From: Pleurodeles waltl
Taxonomy: Eukaryota; Chordata; Amphibia; Caudata; Salamandridae
Length of the DNA: 64,000 bases
Assembly (NCBI RefSeq): GCF_031143425.1
Contig: NC_090450.1
Location: forward strand, 169,191,486 to 169,255,485
Direction of reading: 5' to 3'
The notes below the pieces were generated by a model, which saw only the letters and a program-made list of their open reading frames with translations, was not told the DNA's origin and did no database searches. Below, one piece after another: positions 37,441-48,105 of this stretch. Each line of letters opens with the position of its first letter. Within the stretch, counting starts at the first letter, position 1. The position numbers and the translations under genes were made by a program.

Positions 37441-37633
37441 TAAAGGTCATTGGGACACTTACAATTTGCAAGGTGACATTTAGGCAGCTACACTCATTGA
37501 CGTCTTAACATTAGGCTGTACAGTAAATTCCGATGTGTGACAGGTCAATGGTGACTTAAGAAACATGGCTAGCGATGTCACAACCTCAGTGTGTTCCTGT
37601 TGACATGTTGCTGTTGTGGTGTATGTGTAGTGT
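37441..37633. repeat. Intron flank, left copy of a 193-bp direct duplication
   Basis: This part of the transposase intron is repeated at 43644-43836 with an exact offset of 6203 bp and three substitutions. Its right edge (TATGTGTAGTGT, 37622-37633) abuts the 3' end of Penelope copy A. Confidence 0.95.
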
Positions 37634-38065
37634 GTAAATAAAGAAATACACAGTTCCAGTTAGAAAAGGAAAGGATACTCAAGAGGGGTCCTAATCTTTA
37701 GGAGCAGAAACCTCACACACCCAAAAGGGTGTCATGCTTCATCATTGGAATTGCTCCTCGTCAGACTGGCGCTGCAATGTCTGACGGGCACCACCCCAAA
37801 TGGGGGGGCTCCTTGCCGGAGATCGTAATTGATGATGATGCCACGACCCTGCATAAGAGTGTGAAGGAAGGAGATCAAAAGAAAAAGGGTTAAGATTGAC
37901 TCACTAAACCTGAAGAAAATAATCTGTTTATTAGTCTATACGGGAATAAGAGGCCAAGATAAAAAAATGTGAGTGAAACAGAGGCAATGGTCAATCACTC
38001 TATCAGAGAAAGAAAAAGAATAGAGGGTGGGGAATTTCCAAGCCAACCCTCGTCAGGGTCAAAAT

Positions 38066-38112
38066 GTTTTGCGTCGCTAGTGGCCAATGTTGGTCCGGTG
38101 ACGCTTCTTCAG
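38066..38112 (-). ncRNA. Hammerhead-ribozyme-like core in the 3' region of Penelope copy A (candidate)
   Basis: On the minus strand: CTGAAGA (38112-38106), one A, stem GCGTC (38104-38100), a 24-base loop, GACGC (38075-38071), then AAAAC (38070-38066). This matches the hammerhead order CUGANGA, stem II, GAAAC, except that the first G of GAAAC is A. Penelope-like elements are known to carry hammerhead motifs. The altered base and long loop make activity doubtful. The same arrangement is at 44269-44315 in copy B. Confidence 0.35.
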
Positions 38113-39394
38113 GACCAGTTAACTATATGTATCTCCTATTAAAAAATCACGTGGATAATTACACACTAGAATAGTCAGTACAAGCGTATCCAATCACTTA
38201 CACTAGTATAGGGAGGAACTATTATTCCTATCTGTCGCCCTGTAGTAAAAAGGTAAAACAGGTAAAATGTCAATGGGTGTACTCATAGTGACATGAGAAA
38301 GGGGAAGGGGGTGTCCGATCAAAAGTGGAGCACAGTGACAGTGTAACACGTGACTGTGTAGGTGCATGCACACAGATGAGGGCAAGCTTACCATCCCCAT
38401 TTTAGGAATGTGCTACATGGGATAACATGGACTAATCGTCAGGAGTGAAAACTAATCTAAAGTAAGAGATCAAAAACGATAAAGAGTAATACAACAATTA
38501 GTTAGTAGAAACGGTGACAAATATTCTATCACACATACAAAGTAATTAACATCCATATATTCAGAGTTGCAATTACTGGTGATATCACAGTAAACACCTA
38601 GTCAGGGTCCACAGTTAAAACAACAAGCGAGCAGAGATTACCCACAGGTAAAGTCAAGCCGTAACAATCTTCCACAGGGCAAAGCATTTAAAATGGCCCT
38701 GCTGGAGACAGCCTGCCATCTGTTCAAGGTGTCCATAACAACCAAATCGTCCAAAGAGTCAATTACCCCGATCCTGAAACGGGGATCTATAAAAACCAGC
38801 GTGGTGCCAGCTCGTATTGAGGTAGCGGCACATTTCACTGGCAACTGAAAACAAAAAACAGAGAAGGTAAGAAGTTGCACTTACTAGAAGTCGGTGCTCC
38901 TGCCTGCGAGCAACCTACCCGGGTCCGCGTCTCCCGTAAGAATGGGGAGACGCGGGAAAGCCCAAACAAAAACAGTCAAAGCCGGAAGTCAGTCTTCCGT
39001 GACTCAGGAAGGTCGTCGAGTCACGTGGTGCCCTGGAGCTCATAATGGAAAGTGAAAAAGGACTCACAAATCGGAGTCCTAAATAGAAAAACACAAAAAA
39101 CGGACTCCTATAATAATAATGAATCGGGACTCGTAATAGATGGTAGGTTTGTGCGAGTAAAGGAAGGGTACAGTCAACCTATTCCCAATTGAATTAAATA
39201 CAAAAACAGAACAAAAACCAGAGGAATCAGCAACATTTGTCAGAACTCTACCAATGAAACACAAGTGGGTGATACAGGTTAAATGGTAGATATAATTGAC
39301 CACAGAGAAGCACTTCAAGTTAATGGACAAAACTAGTCCAAGGAATGTCATCATTAAGACCAAGGATGTGGGTGCGCAGTTTAAACACCCAGCG

Positions 39395-42300
39395 TTATTC
39401 TAACTCAAAAAGCGAATTGGTATTAAGGTGTGTGCTAGTTTGTAGAACAACCGACCACATGTCATCTGGTATATGTTTAACCTCCAGAAAATGAATACTC
39501 AGTTTGGTGGAAGCGCGACCGCACCTGATGTTGCTGCGATGCTCATTGATGCAGAGTTTTACCGCTTGTGTGGTCATTCACATATATTGTAACCCGCAAG
39601 GGCAGGTGATCAAATATATGCAGTTACGAGTATTACAGTTGGTATGTTTAAGGAGATTCCAGGTGCCTGTTGGTTCAAGTACAATGGACTTGAGTCTTTC
39701 AGTCAGACTGCATACATTACAATTTCCGCACGGGAAATGACCAACGACTGGGGGAATGTCCCACATGGACGTCTGTCTGGATGGTCGGGGGGTAGAGGGA
39801 GGTCTAGTGTGGACCAATAAATCTCTAATGTTGGTAGTGCGTTTGAAGGCAAAAAGGGGTTTAGGGACCTGCAACCCTCCACTGCATAAAATGGACCATC
39901 TCTTATTAACCACTTTCTTGATAGAATTAGATAAGGGGGTAAAGGTGGACACACAAGTAAGTTTAGTATCTGCCGTGCGTGGAGTATTAGAGAGTAACGA
40001 GTTTGTAAGCTGTTCTCACCACCGGATTAGGGTAACGGAGATTCTCAAGTTTTCCCGACAGGTCTTTGGCTTGGGAAATGAACGTATGCATGTTGCTACA
40101 ATTACGCCGTAGCCTGAGAAATTGCCCGTACGGTAGATTGTCTTTTAATGCTCTTGGATGATGACTATCGTATAACAAGAGACTGTTACGGTCAGTAGTT
40201 TTATGATAAGTACTCGTATGCAACTGGCCGTGCTCTATCTTGATTAACAAGTCCAGAAAAGATATCTCAGTACTGGATACTGAGGAAGTGAAATTCAAAA
40301 AAGGGTCCAAGTTGTTGACCCAGGCTGTAAATAGGTTGATCTCAGTGAGAGTCCCTTGCCATACTATCAAGATGTCATCGATGTATCTGCGCCATAATTT
40401 GATGTTATCATGAAATGGATTACTATGTGGCAAAATATATTGTGACTCAAAATCGAACATATACAGACAGGCGAGGCTCGGAGCGAAAGTACTGCCCATT
40501 GAGGTTCCGCGAGTCTGGTGAAAAAGGAAGTCCTCAAACTGAAAGAAATTTTTTTTCATAGCTAAGGAGGCACCGTGCATAATAAAATGCGTGGGAGTAG
40601 TGAGTGGTAGATCAGTAGACAAAAGAGCAGATTCAACTACCTGCAAAGTGGCCTCTTGAGGGATGTTGGTATACAATGCCTCAACGTCCAAGGTGATCAA
40701 AGCATGGACGTAAGTAGTGGAATTAATAGACTCTATCAGGTTAAGGACATCCTTGGTGTCTTTCAAGTAGGTAGCAGATGCCTGCACTATAGGCTGCAAA
40801 AAATGGTCACAGAAAGTGGACAGTGGTTCAAGGATGGATCCTATCCCAGAAACTATCGGGGGGCCAGGTGGAGGTACTCTGCCTTTATGAATTTTGGGGA
40901 GGCAGTAAAAGTACGGTATACGTGGATTGACAGTGTCCAAGAACTCAGCCTCTTTTTGTGAGATCCAGGAGTTGGCAAGGGCCTCCTCTATCATACCCCG
41001 GATTTCAATTTGAAGTCTCTCAGTAGGTTCACAGGTAATCTGAGTATAGTAGGAAGAATCCCCAAGGAGACGTAGGCCCTCCTCTCTATAGTCCGTGGAA
41101 TCCATCACGACTATTGCTCCACCTTTGTCTGCAGGTTTTATGACTATACTCTTATCAGACGCCAAGGTCTGAAGGGCACTCTTTTCAATGTTAGAGGTAT
41201 TGTAGTAACTCTGTTTAGGTTGAAGAGAAGCGATGTCAGAAAGTACCGCTTTCTCAAATGCCAGTACTTCACAGGGCATGGCCGAAGCTGGGGGCATAAA
41301 TTTGGATGGTCTCTTAAGACCGGAATCCAACGGCTGATCCATACTGGGTTTGTCGTTAAAAAAGCATCGTAGTCTAATCTTCCTGAAAAACTGGGAAATC
41401 TCACAGTGGAGGTGCAAGGGGCCATATTTATACTTTTTGACGCAAAACTGCGCTAACGCAGTTTTGCGTCAAAACAATTAGTGCCGGCTAACGCCATTCT
41501 GAAACACCATGCGGGCGCCGTATTTATTCAATGACGTTAGCCGGCGTTAGCCGCCGGCGCCGTCTGGTGTGCGTTAAAAAAAACGACGTACACCAGGCAG
41601 CGCCGGCGTAGGGGGAAAATGGAGTATGGGCGTCCAAAAATGGTGCAAGTCAGGCTGAGGCAAAAAAATCGCCTTAACCCGATTTGCGCCATTTTTTTAC
41701 GACGCCCAACCCCCATTGAAATGACTCCTGTCTTAGCAAAGACAGGAGTCATGCCCCCTTGCCCAATGGCCATGCCCAGGGGACTTATGTCCCCTGGGCA
41801 TGGTCATTGGGCATAGTGGCATGTGGGGGGCACAAACCAGGCCCCCCTATGCCACAAAAAAATAAAAATAAAAATACTTACTTGAACTTACCTTAATGTC
41901 CCAGGGGTGGGTCCCTCCATCCTTGGGTGTCCTCCTGGGGTGGGCAAGGGTGGCAGGGGGTGTCCCTGGGGGCATGGGAGGGCACCTCTGGGCTCATTCT
42001 GAGCCCACAGGTCCCTTAACGCCTGCCCTGACCCAGGCGTTAAAAAGAGGCGCAAATGCGGGGTTTTTTGCCCCGCCCACTCCCGGGCGTCATTTTTGCC
42101 CGGGAGTATAAATACCACGCACATGCCTGAGAGTCATTTTTTAAGACGGGAACGCCTACCTTGCATCTCATTAACGTAAGGAAGGTGTTCACGGCAAACA
42201 ATTACGCTAACTCCATGAACTTTGGCGCTAGACGCGTCTAACGCCAAAGTATAAATATGGAGTTAGTTTTGCGTCGAAAAAAATGACGCAAATTCGGCGC

Positions 42301-42600
42301 AAACTGAGTATAAATATGCCCCAAGGACTCTTCATAGGGTGTGGGTACAAACCCCAACCCTTTGTTTAAGACTGACGACTCAACAGAGGAGAGTGTTCTG
42401 GATGAGAGGTTAACCACTAGATCCGGTTGGGAGGATTCTTCCCTTGACTGCGGGTCACCATTTGTGGTTCGTCCTGGGCCCAGTGTACCCTTCTGCCTCT
42501 TCCTCTCCTTCTGCCTCTTCCCCTGCCACGGCCGCGGCCTAAAAAAGGCAAGTATGGTAACATAGGGCGTGGTTGGTAAAAGGGGAAGGGCTGCTGCCAT
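39395..42600 (-). pseudogene. Penelope-like reverse transcriptase plus GIY-YIG endonuclease, copy A
   Basis: The frame enters with NLSSRTLSSVESSVLNKGL and FVPTP, the characteristic Penelope RT N-terminus, is cut by the MITE, and resumes at LHCEISQFFRKIRLR (41410). Landmarks: IKPADKGGAIVVMD (about 41125-41085), PYFYCLPKIHKG (RT2), LITLDVEALYTNIPQEA (first Asp), RGTSMGS, WRRYIDDILIVW (YIDD, about 40400-40365) and ISFLDL. A 20-bp deletion near 39999, relative to copy B, shifts the frame at KLVTL. The endonuclease (39952-39395) has CNTRNCIYLITCPCGLQY, but the following Val-Gly codons became Met and stop (near 39580). RT and EN together would catalyse target-primed insertion. Inactive. Confidence 0.85.
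41418..42321. mobile_element. Harbinger-type MITE inside Penelope copy A, CAA duplication
   Basis: It starts GGGGCCATATTTATAC and ends GTATAAATATGCCC with CAA at 41415-41417 and 42322-42324. Copy B shows the uninterrupted site at about 47637-47645, proving insertion. Interior blocks (GCCTGCCCTGACCCAGGCGT, ACGGGAACGCCTACCTTGC, CGCTAGACGCGTCTA) also occur at the right end of the large Harbinger element (48960-49200), so it is probably a deletion derivative of that lineage. Confidence 0.9.
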
Positions 42601-43313
42601 CCAAGGGGTTGTCCCAGAGGGTATTGGGGGTAATGATAGAAAGGATGTGTACCATCATCATCTGTACTCCATCCATCAGATGAAGAGCTGTTGCTATATC
42701 TATGGGGTTTCTTCATTGAAGAAGAAGATTAATCTGAGGAGAGAGAACGTGTATCAGCAGGGAAGTCATCTGTGATATAAGGATAGACTTTCTCTCTGCT
42801 GAATTTGGAAATATCTTTGTGTAATTTCGAAATCTTCTGTTGGGTGAGGAATTTCCTGGTCTGATTAAGTTCAGTGTTAATTTCAGACAAACGACTCTTA
42901 AAGGCAGCAAGTGAGATCGTGGTTTTGAGTGTGCTTTCCATAAGGTTAATCTGTACCAGGATTGAGTCTGCTAGAGGTTTGGATGTATTAATAATAAGTA
43001 CCAGCCAGTCCCTAGTACATTTCCAGGCTATCTGGGCCCAGTCTTTTCTGAAGGCCAGATCCTGGAGAACGATCCTAGGTATGTTTGATACTAGGAGGCC
43101 ATTTGGAGCGATGTTTGCTCTCAAGTATTCGGTCATTATGGTTCCATGCAAGACGGTTTTAATAAGGCCACGTTTGACTGTGGACAATTTATCCCACTCT
43201 TCTTTGGACGGGCCAGAAGGTCCAGCACCATCGTTCCCCAAGATAGAAGGAGTCTGTAAAATTTCAGACACGATATTGTCATCGAAGCTGAGCCCTTGGA
43301 AATTATCCATCAT
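42417..43313 (-). pseudogene. Penelope-like ORF1 (RG-rich, probably RNA-binding), copy A
   Basis: The frame starts MMDNFQGLSFDDNIVSEI and is helical (QINLMESTLKTTISLAAF; LHKDISKFSREKVYPYI). It has one stop (TAA, about 42731-42729) where copy B has GAA, then continues into a Ser-rich segment, a Pro/Tyr/Phe-rich segment and an Arg-Gly stretch (about 42500-42460) ending KNPPNRI at 42417. The RG tract suggests RNA or DNA binding. Upstream ORFs of this sort are known in some Penelope-like elements, but I do not recognise this protein. Confidence 0.6.
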
Positions 43314-43643
43314 GAAGGGCTAGAAAAAGAGAAAATCCCACAGCTAAACAGATGCGCCAATAGGTAAAATAAAACAGAGGGATGGGGAGGGTTAGTGGTC
43401 CAGTGTATGGCCTCCCAATGAATACGTAAATAAAGAAATACACTGTTCCAGTTAGAAAAGGAAAGGATACTCAAGAGGGGTCCTAATCTTTAGGAGCAGA
43501 AACCTCACACACCCAAAAGGGTGTCATGCTTCATCATCGGAATTGCTCCTCGTCAGACTGGCGCTGCAATGTCTGACGGGCACCACCCCAAATGGGGGGG
43601 CTCCTTGCCGGAGATCTTAATTGATGATGATGCCACGACCCTG

Positions 43644-43836
43644 TAAAGGTCATTGGGACACTTACAATTTGCAAGGTGACATTTAGGCAGCTACACTCGT
43701 TGACGTCTTAACATTAGGCTGTACAGTAAATTCCGATGTGTGACAGGTCAATGGTGATTTAAGAAACATGGCTAGCGATGTCACAACCTCAGTGTGTTCC
43801 TGTCGACATGTTGCTGTTGTGGTGTATGTGTAGTGT
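43644..43836. repeat. Intron flank, right copy of the 193-bp duplication
   Basis: It matches 37441-37633 with three substitutions and ends with TATGTGTAGTGT (43825-43836) immediately before the 3' end of Penelope copy B. A close match, TATGTGTTGTGT, lies at 48106-48117 on the other side of copy B, giving a 12-bp target duplication with one mismatch. Confidence 0.9.
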
Positions 43837-45523
43837 GTAAATAAAGAAATACACAGTTCCAGTTAGAAAAGGAAAGGATACTCAAGAGGGGTCCTAATCT
43901 TTAGGAGCAGAAACCTCACACACCCAAAAGGGTGTCATGCTTCATCATCGGAAGTGCTCCTCGTCAGACTGGCGCTGCAATGTCTGACGGGCACCACCAC
44001 AAATTGGGGGGCTCTTTGCCGGAGATCTTAATTGATGATGATGCCACGACCCTGCATAAGAGTGTGAAGGAAGGAGATCAAACGAAAAAGGGTTAAGATT
44101 GACTCTCTAAACCTGAAGAAAATAATCTGTTTATTAGTCTATACGGGAATCAGAGGCCAAGATTAAAAAATGTGAGTGAAACAGAGGCAATGGTCAATCA
44201 CTCTATCGGAGAAAGAAAAAGAATAGAGCGTGGGGAATTTCCAAGCCAACCCTCGTCAGGGTCAACATGTTTTGCGTCGCTAGTGGCCAATGTGGGTCCG
44301 GTGACGCTTCTTCAGGACCAGTTAACTATATGTATCTCCTATTCAAAAATCAAGTGGATAATTACACACTAGAATAGTCAGTACAAGCGTATCCAATCAC
44401 TTACACTAGTATAGGGAGGAACTATTATTCCTATCTGTCGCCCTGTAGTAAAAAGGTAAAACAGGTAAAATGTCAATGGGTGTACTCATATTGACATGAG
44501 AAAGGGGAAGGGGGTGTCCGATCAAAAGTGGAGCACAGTGACAGTGTAACACGTGACTGTATAGGTGCATGCACACAGATGAGGGCAAGCTTACCATCCC
44601 CATTTTAGGAATGTGCTACATGGGATAACATGGACTAATCGTCAGGAGTGAAAACTAATCTAAAGTAAGAGAGCAAAAACGATAAAGAGTAATGCAACAA
44701 TTAGTTAGTAGAAACGGTGACAAATATTGTATCACACATACAAAGTAATTAACATCCATATATTCAGAGTTGCAATTACTGGTGATATCACAGTAAACAC
44801 CTAGTCAGGGTCCACAGTTAAAACAACAAGCGAGCAGAGATTACCCACAGGTAAAGTCAAGCCGTAACAATCTTCCACAGGGCAAAGCATTTAAAATGGC
44901 CCTGCTGGAGACAGCCTGCCATCTGTTCAAGGTGTCCATAACAACCAAATCGTCCAAAGAGTCAATTAGCCCGATCCTGAAAAGGGGATCTATAAAAACC
45001 AGCGTGGTGCCAGCTCGTATTGAGGTAACGGCACATTTCACTGGCAACTAAAAACAAAAAAATTGAGAAGGTAAGAAGTTGCACTTACTAGAAGTCGGTG
45101 CTCCTGCCTGCGAGCAACCTACCCGGGTCCGCGTCTCCCGTAAGAATGGGGAGACGCGGGAAAGCCCAAACAAAAACAGTCAAAGCCGGAAGTCCTTCTT
45201 CCGTGACTCAGGAAGGTCGTCGAGTCATGTGGTGCCCTGGAGCTCATAATGGAAAGTGAAAAAGGACTCACAAATCGGAGTCCTAAACAGAAAAACACAA
45301 AAAACGGACTCCTATAATAATAATGAATCAGGACTCATAATAGATGGTAGGTTTGTGCGAGTAAAGGAAGGGTACAGTCAACCTATTCCCAATTGAATTA
45401 AAAACAAAAACAGAAAAAAAATCAGAGGAATCAGCAACATTTGTCAGAACTCTACCAATGAAACACAAGTGGGTGATACAGGTTAAATGGTAGATATATG
45501 TGACCAGAGAGAAGCACTTCAAG

Positions 45524-47700
45524 TTAATGGACAAAACTAGTCCATGGAATGTCATCATTAAGACCAAGGATGTGAGTGCGCAGTTTAAACACCCAGCGTT
45601 GTTCTAACTCGAAAAGCAAATTGGTATTAAGGTGTGTGCTAGTTTGTAGAACAACCCACCACATGTCATCTGGTCTATGTTTAACCTCCAGAAAATGAAT
45701 ACTCATTTTGGTGGAAGCTCGGCCGCACCTGATGTTGCTGCGATGCTTGTTGATGCGGAGTTTTACAGCTCGTGTGGTCATTCCCACATATTGTAACCCG
45801 CAAGGGCAGGTGATCAAATATATGCAGTTACGAGTATTACAGTTGGTATGTTTAAGTAGATTCCAGGTGCCTATTGGTTAAAGTACAATGGACTTGAGTC
45901 TTTTAGTCAGACTGCATACATTACAATTTCCGCACGGGAAATGACCAACGACTGGGGGAATGTCCCACATGGACGTCTGTCTGGATGTTCGGGGGGTAGA
46001 GGGGGGTCTAGTGTGGACCAATAAATCTCTAATGTTGGTAGTGCGTTTGAAGGCAAAAAGGGGTTTAGGGACCAGCAACCCTCCACTGCATAAAATGGAC
46101 CATCTCTTATTAACCACTTTCTTGATAGAATTAGATAAGGGGGTAAAGGTGGACACACAAGTAAGTTTAGTATCTGCCGTGCGTGGAGTATTAGAGAGTA
46201 ACGAGTCTCGATTGCAAAATTTTGCGCGTTTGTAAGCTGCCCTCACCACCGGATTAGTGTAATGGCGATTCTCAAGTTTTCCTGACAGGTCTTTGGCTTG
46301 GGAAATGAACGTATGCATGTTGCTACAATTACGCCGTAGCCTGAGAAATTGCCCGTACGGTAGATTGTCTTTTAATGCTCTTGGATGATGACTATCGTAT
46401 AACAAGAGACTGTTACGGTCAGTAGTTTTATGATAAGTACTCATATGCAACTGGCCGTGCTCTATCTTGATCAACAAGTTCAGAAAAGATATCGCAGTAC
46501 TGGATACTGAGGAAGTGAAATTCAAAAAAGGGTCCAAGGTGTTGACCCATGCTGTAAATAGGTTGACCTCAGTGAGAGTCCCTTGCCATACTACTGTATC
46601 AAGATGTCATCGATGTATCTGCGCCATAATTTGATGTTATCATGAAATGGATTACTATGTGGCAAAATATATTGTGACTCGAAGTCGAACATATAAAGAC
46701 AGGCGAGGCTCGGAGCGAACGTACTGCGCATTGAGGTTCCGCGAGTCTGGTGAAAAAGGAGGTCCTCAAACTGAAAGAAATTTTCTTTCATAGCTACGGA
46801 GGCACAGTGCATAATAAAATGCGTGGGAGTAGTGAGTGGTAGATCAGTAGACAAAAGAGCAGATTCAACTACCTGCAAAGTGGCCTCTTGAGGGATGTTG
46901 GTATACAATGCCTCAACATCCAAGGTGATCAAAGCATGGACGTAAGCAGTGGAATTAATAGACTCTATCAGGTTAAGGACATCCTTGGTGTCTTTCAAGT
47001 AGGTAGCAGATGCCTGCACTATAGGTTTCAAAAAATGGTCACAGAAAGTGGACAGTGGTTTCAGTATGGATCCTATCCCAGAAACTATCGGGCGGCCAGG
47101 AGGAGGTACTCTGCCTTTATGAATTTTGGGGCGGCAGTAAAAGTACGGTATACGTGGATTGACAGTGTCCAAGAACTCAGCCTCTTTTTGTGAGATCCAG
47201 GAGTTGGCAAGGGCCTCCTCTATCATACCCCGGATTTCAATTTGAAGTCTCTCAGTAGGTTCACAGGTAATCTGAGTATAGTAGGAAGAATCCCCAAGGA
47301 GATGTAGGCACTCCTGTCTATAGTCCGTGGAATCCATCACGACTATTGCTCCACCTTTGTCTGCATTTTCTATGACTATACTCGTATCAGACGCCAAGGT
47401 CTGAAGGGCACTCTTTTCAATGTTAGAGGTATTGTAGTAACTCTGTTTAGGTTGAAGAGAAGCGATGTCAGAAAGTACCGCTTTCTCAAATGTCAGTACT
47501 TCACAGGACATGGCCGAAGCTGGGGGCATAAATTTGGATGGTCTCTTAAGACCGGAATCCAACGGCTGATCCATACTGGGTCTGTCGTTACAAAAGCATC
47601 GTAGTCTAATCTTCCTGAAAAACTGGGAAATCTCACAGTGGAGGTGGAAGGAATCTTCATAGGGTGTGGGTACAAAGCCACTTGTTTAAGACTGATGACT
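45524..47700 (-). pseudogene. Penelope-like RT plus GIY-YIG endonuclease, copy B
   Basis: The landmarks are those of copy A: FVPTPYE, LHCEISQFFRKIRLR, DKGGAIVVMD, PYFYCRPKIHKG, LITLDVEALYTNI, WRRYIDDIL (about 46615-46595). A few inserted bases just after YIDDIL (near 46592) and a small deletion near 47685 shift the frame. A stop lies between RT and EN (TAA near 45877). Unlike copy A, it keeps the 20 bp before the connector (near 46205-46225). It also keeps an unbroken GIY-YIG module, ITCPCGLQYVGMTTRAVKLR (45814-45755), with ELEQRW near 45600. Inactive as a whole. Confidence 0.85.
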
Positions 47701-47736
47701 CAACAGAGGAGAGTGTTCTGGATGAGAGGTTAACCA

Positions 47737-48105
47737 CTAGATCCGGTTGGGAGGATTCTTCCCTTGACTGCGGGTCACCATTTGTGGTTCGTCCTGGGCC
47801 CAGTGTACCCTTCTGCCTCTTCCTCTCCTTCTGCCTCTTCCCCTGCCCCAGCCGCGGCCTAAAAAAGGCAAGTATGGTAACATAGGGCGTGGTTGGTAAA
47901 AGGGGAAGGGCTGCTGCCATCCAAGGGGTTGTCCCAGAGGGTATTGGGGGTAATGATAGAAAGGATGTGTACCATCATCATCCGTACTCCATCTATCAGA
48001 TGAAGAGCTGTTGCTATATCTACGGGGTTTCTTCATTGAAGAAGAAGATTCATCTGAGGAGAGAGAATGTGTATCAGCAGAGAAGTAATCTGTGATATAA
48101 GGATA
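47737..48105 (-). pseudogene. Penelope-like ORF1 C-terminal part, copy B
   Basis: The Ser-rich, Pro/Tyr-rich and Arg-Gly segments of ORF1 are present from the truncation point to the stop, with Glu where copy A has a stop. By chance the frame is continuous upstream through the Harbinger intron into transposase exon 1, giving a 210-codon chimeric frame (48369-47737). Confidence 0.7.

Larger units (their letters stand above)
37634..43643 (-). mobile_element. Penelope-like element, copy A, with partial terminal repeat (pLTR)
   Basis: In minus orientation it runs from 43643 (5') to 37634 (3'). The first 218 bp (43643-43426) repeat the last 218 bp (37851-37634) with three differences, the pLTR arrangement typical of Penelope-like elements. 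Between lie ORF1 (43313-42417), the reverse transcriptase and GIY-YIG endonuclease reading frame (about 42600-39395) and a 1.7-kb 3' untranslated region. A Harbinger MITE (41418-42321) interrupts the N-terminus of the RT frame. Insertion was into the intron of the Harbinger transposase. Confidence 0.85.
43837..48105 (-). mobile_element. Penelope-like element, copy B, 5'-truncated
   Basis: It is head to tail with copy A and a few per cent diverged. In minus orientation it starts within ORF1 at 48105 (copy A continues about 860 bp further upstream) and ends at 43837. A 12-bp target duplication (43825-43836, 48106-48117) shows it as the original insertion into the Harbinger intron. It lacks the MITE of copy A. 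Confidence 0.85.

Noticed and set aside
37720..37800. Second hammerhead-like site in the pLTR (minus strand CTGACGAGGAGCAATTCC)
   Set aside because: The GAAAC half is missing (GATGA follows the short stem), so the match is too weak to list.
42874..43323. Plus-strand 149-codon frame
   Set aside because: Antisense of Penelope ORF1, which has the better-structured frame and shares a layout with copy B.
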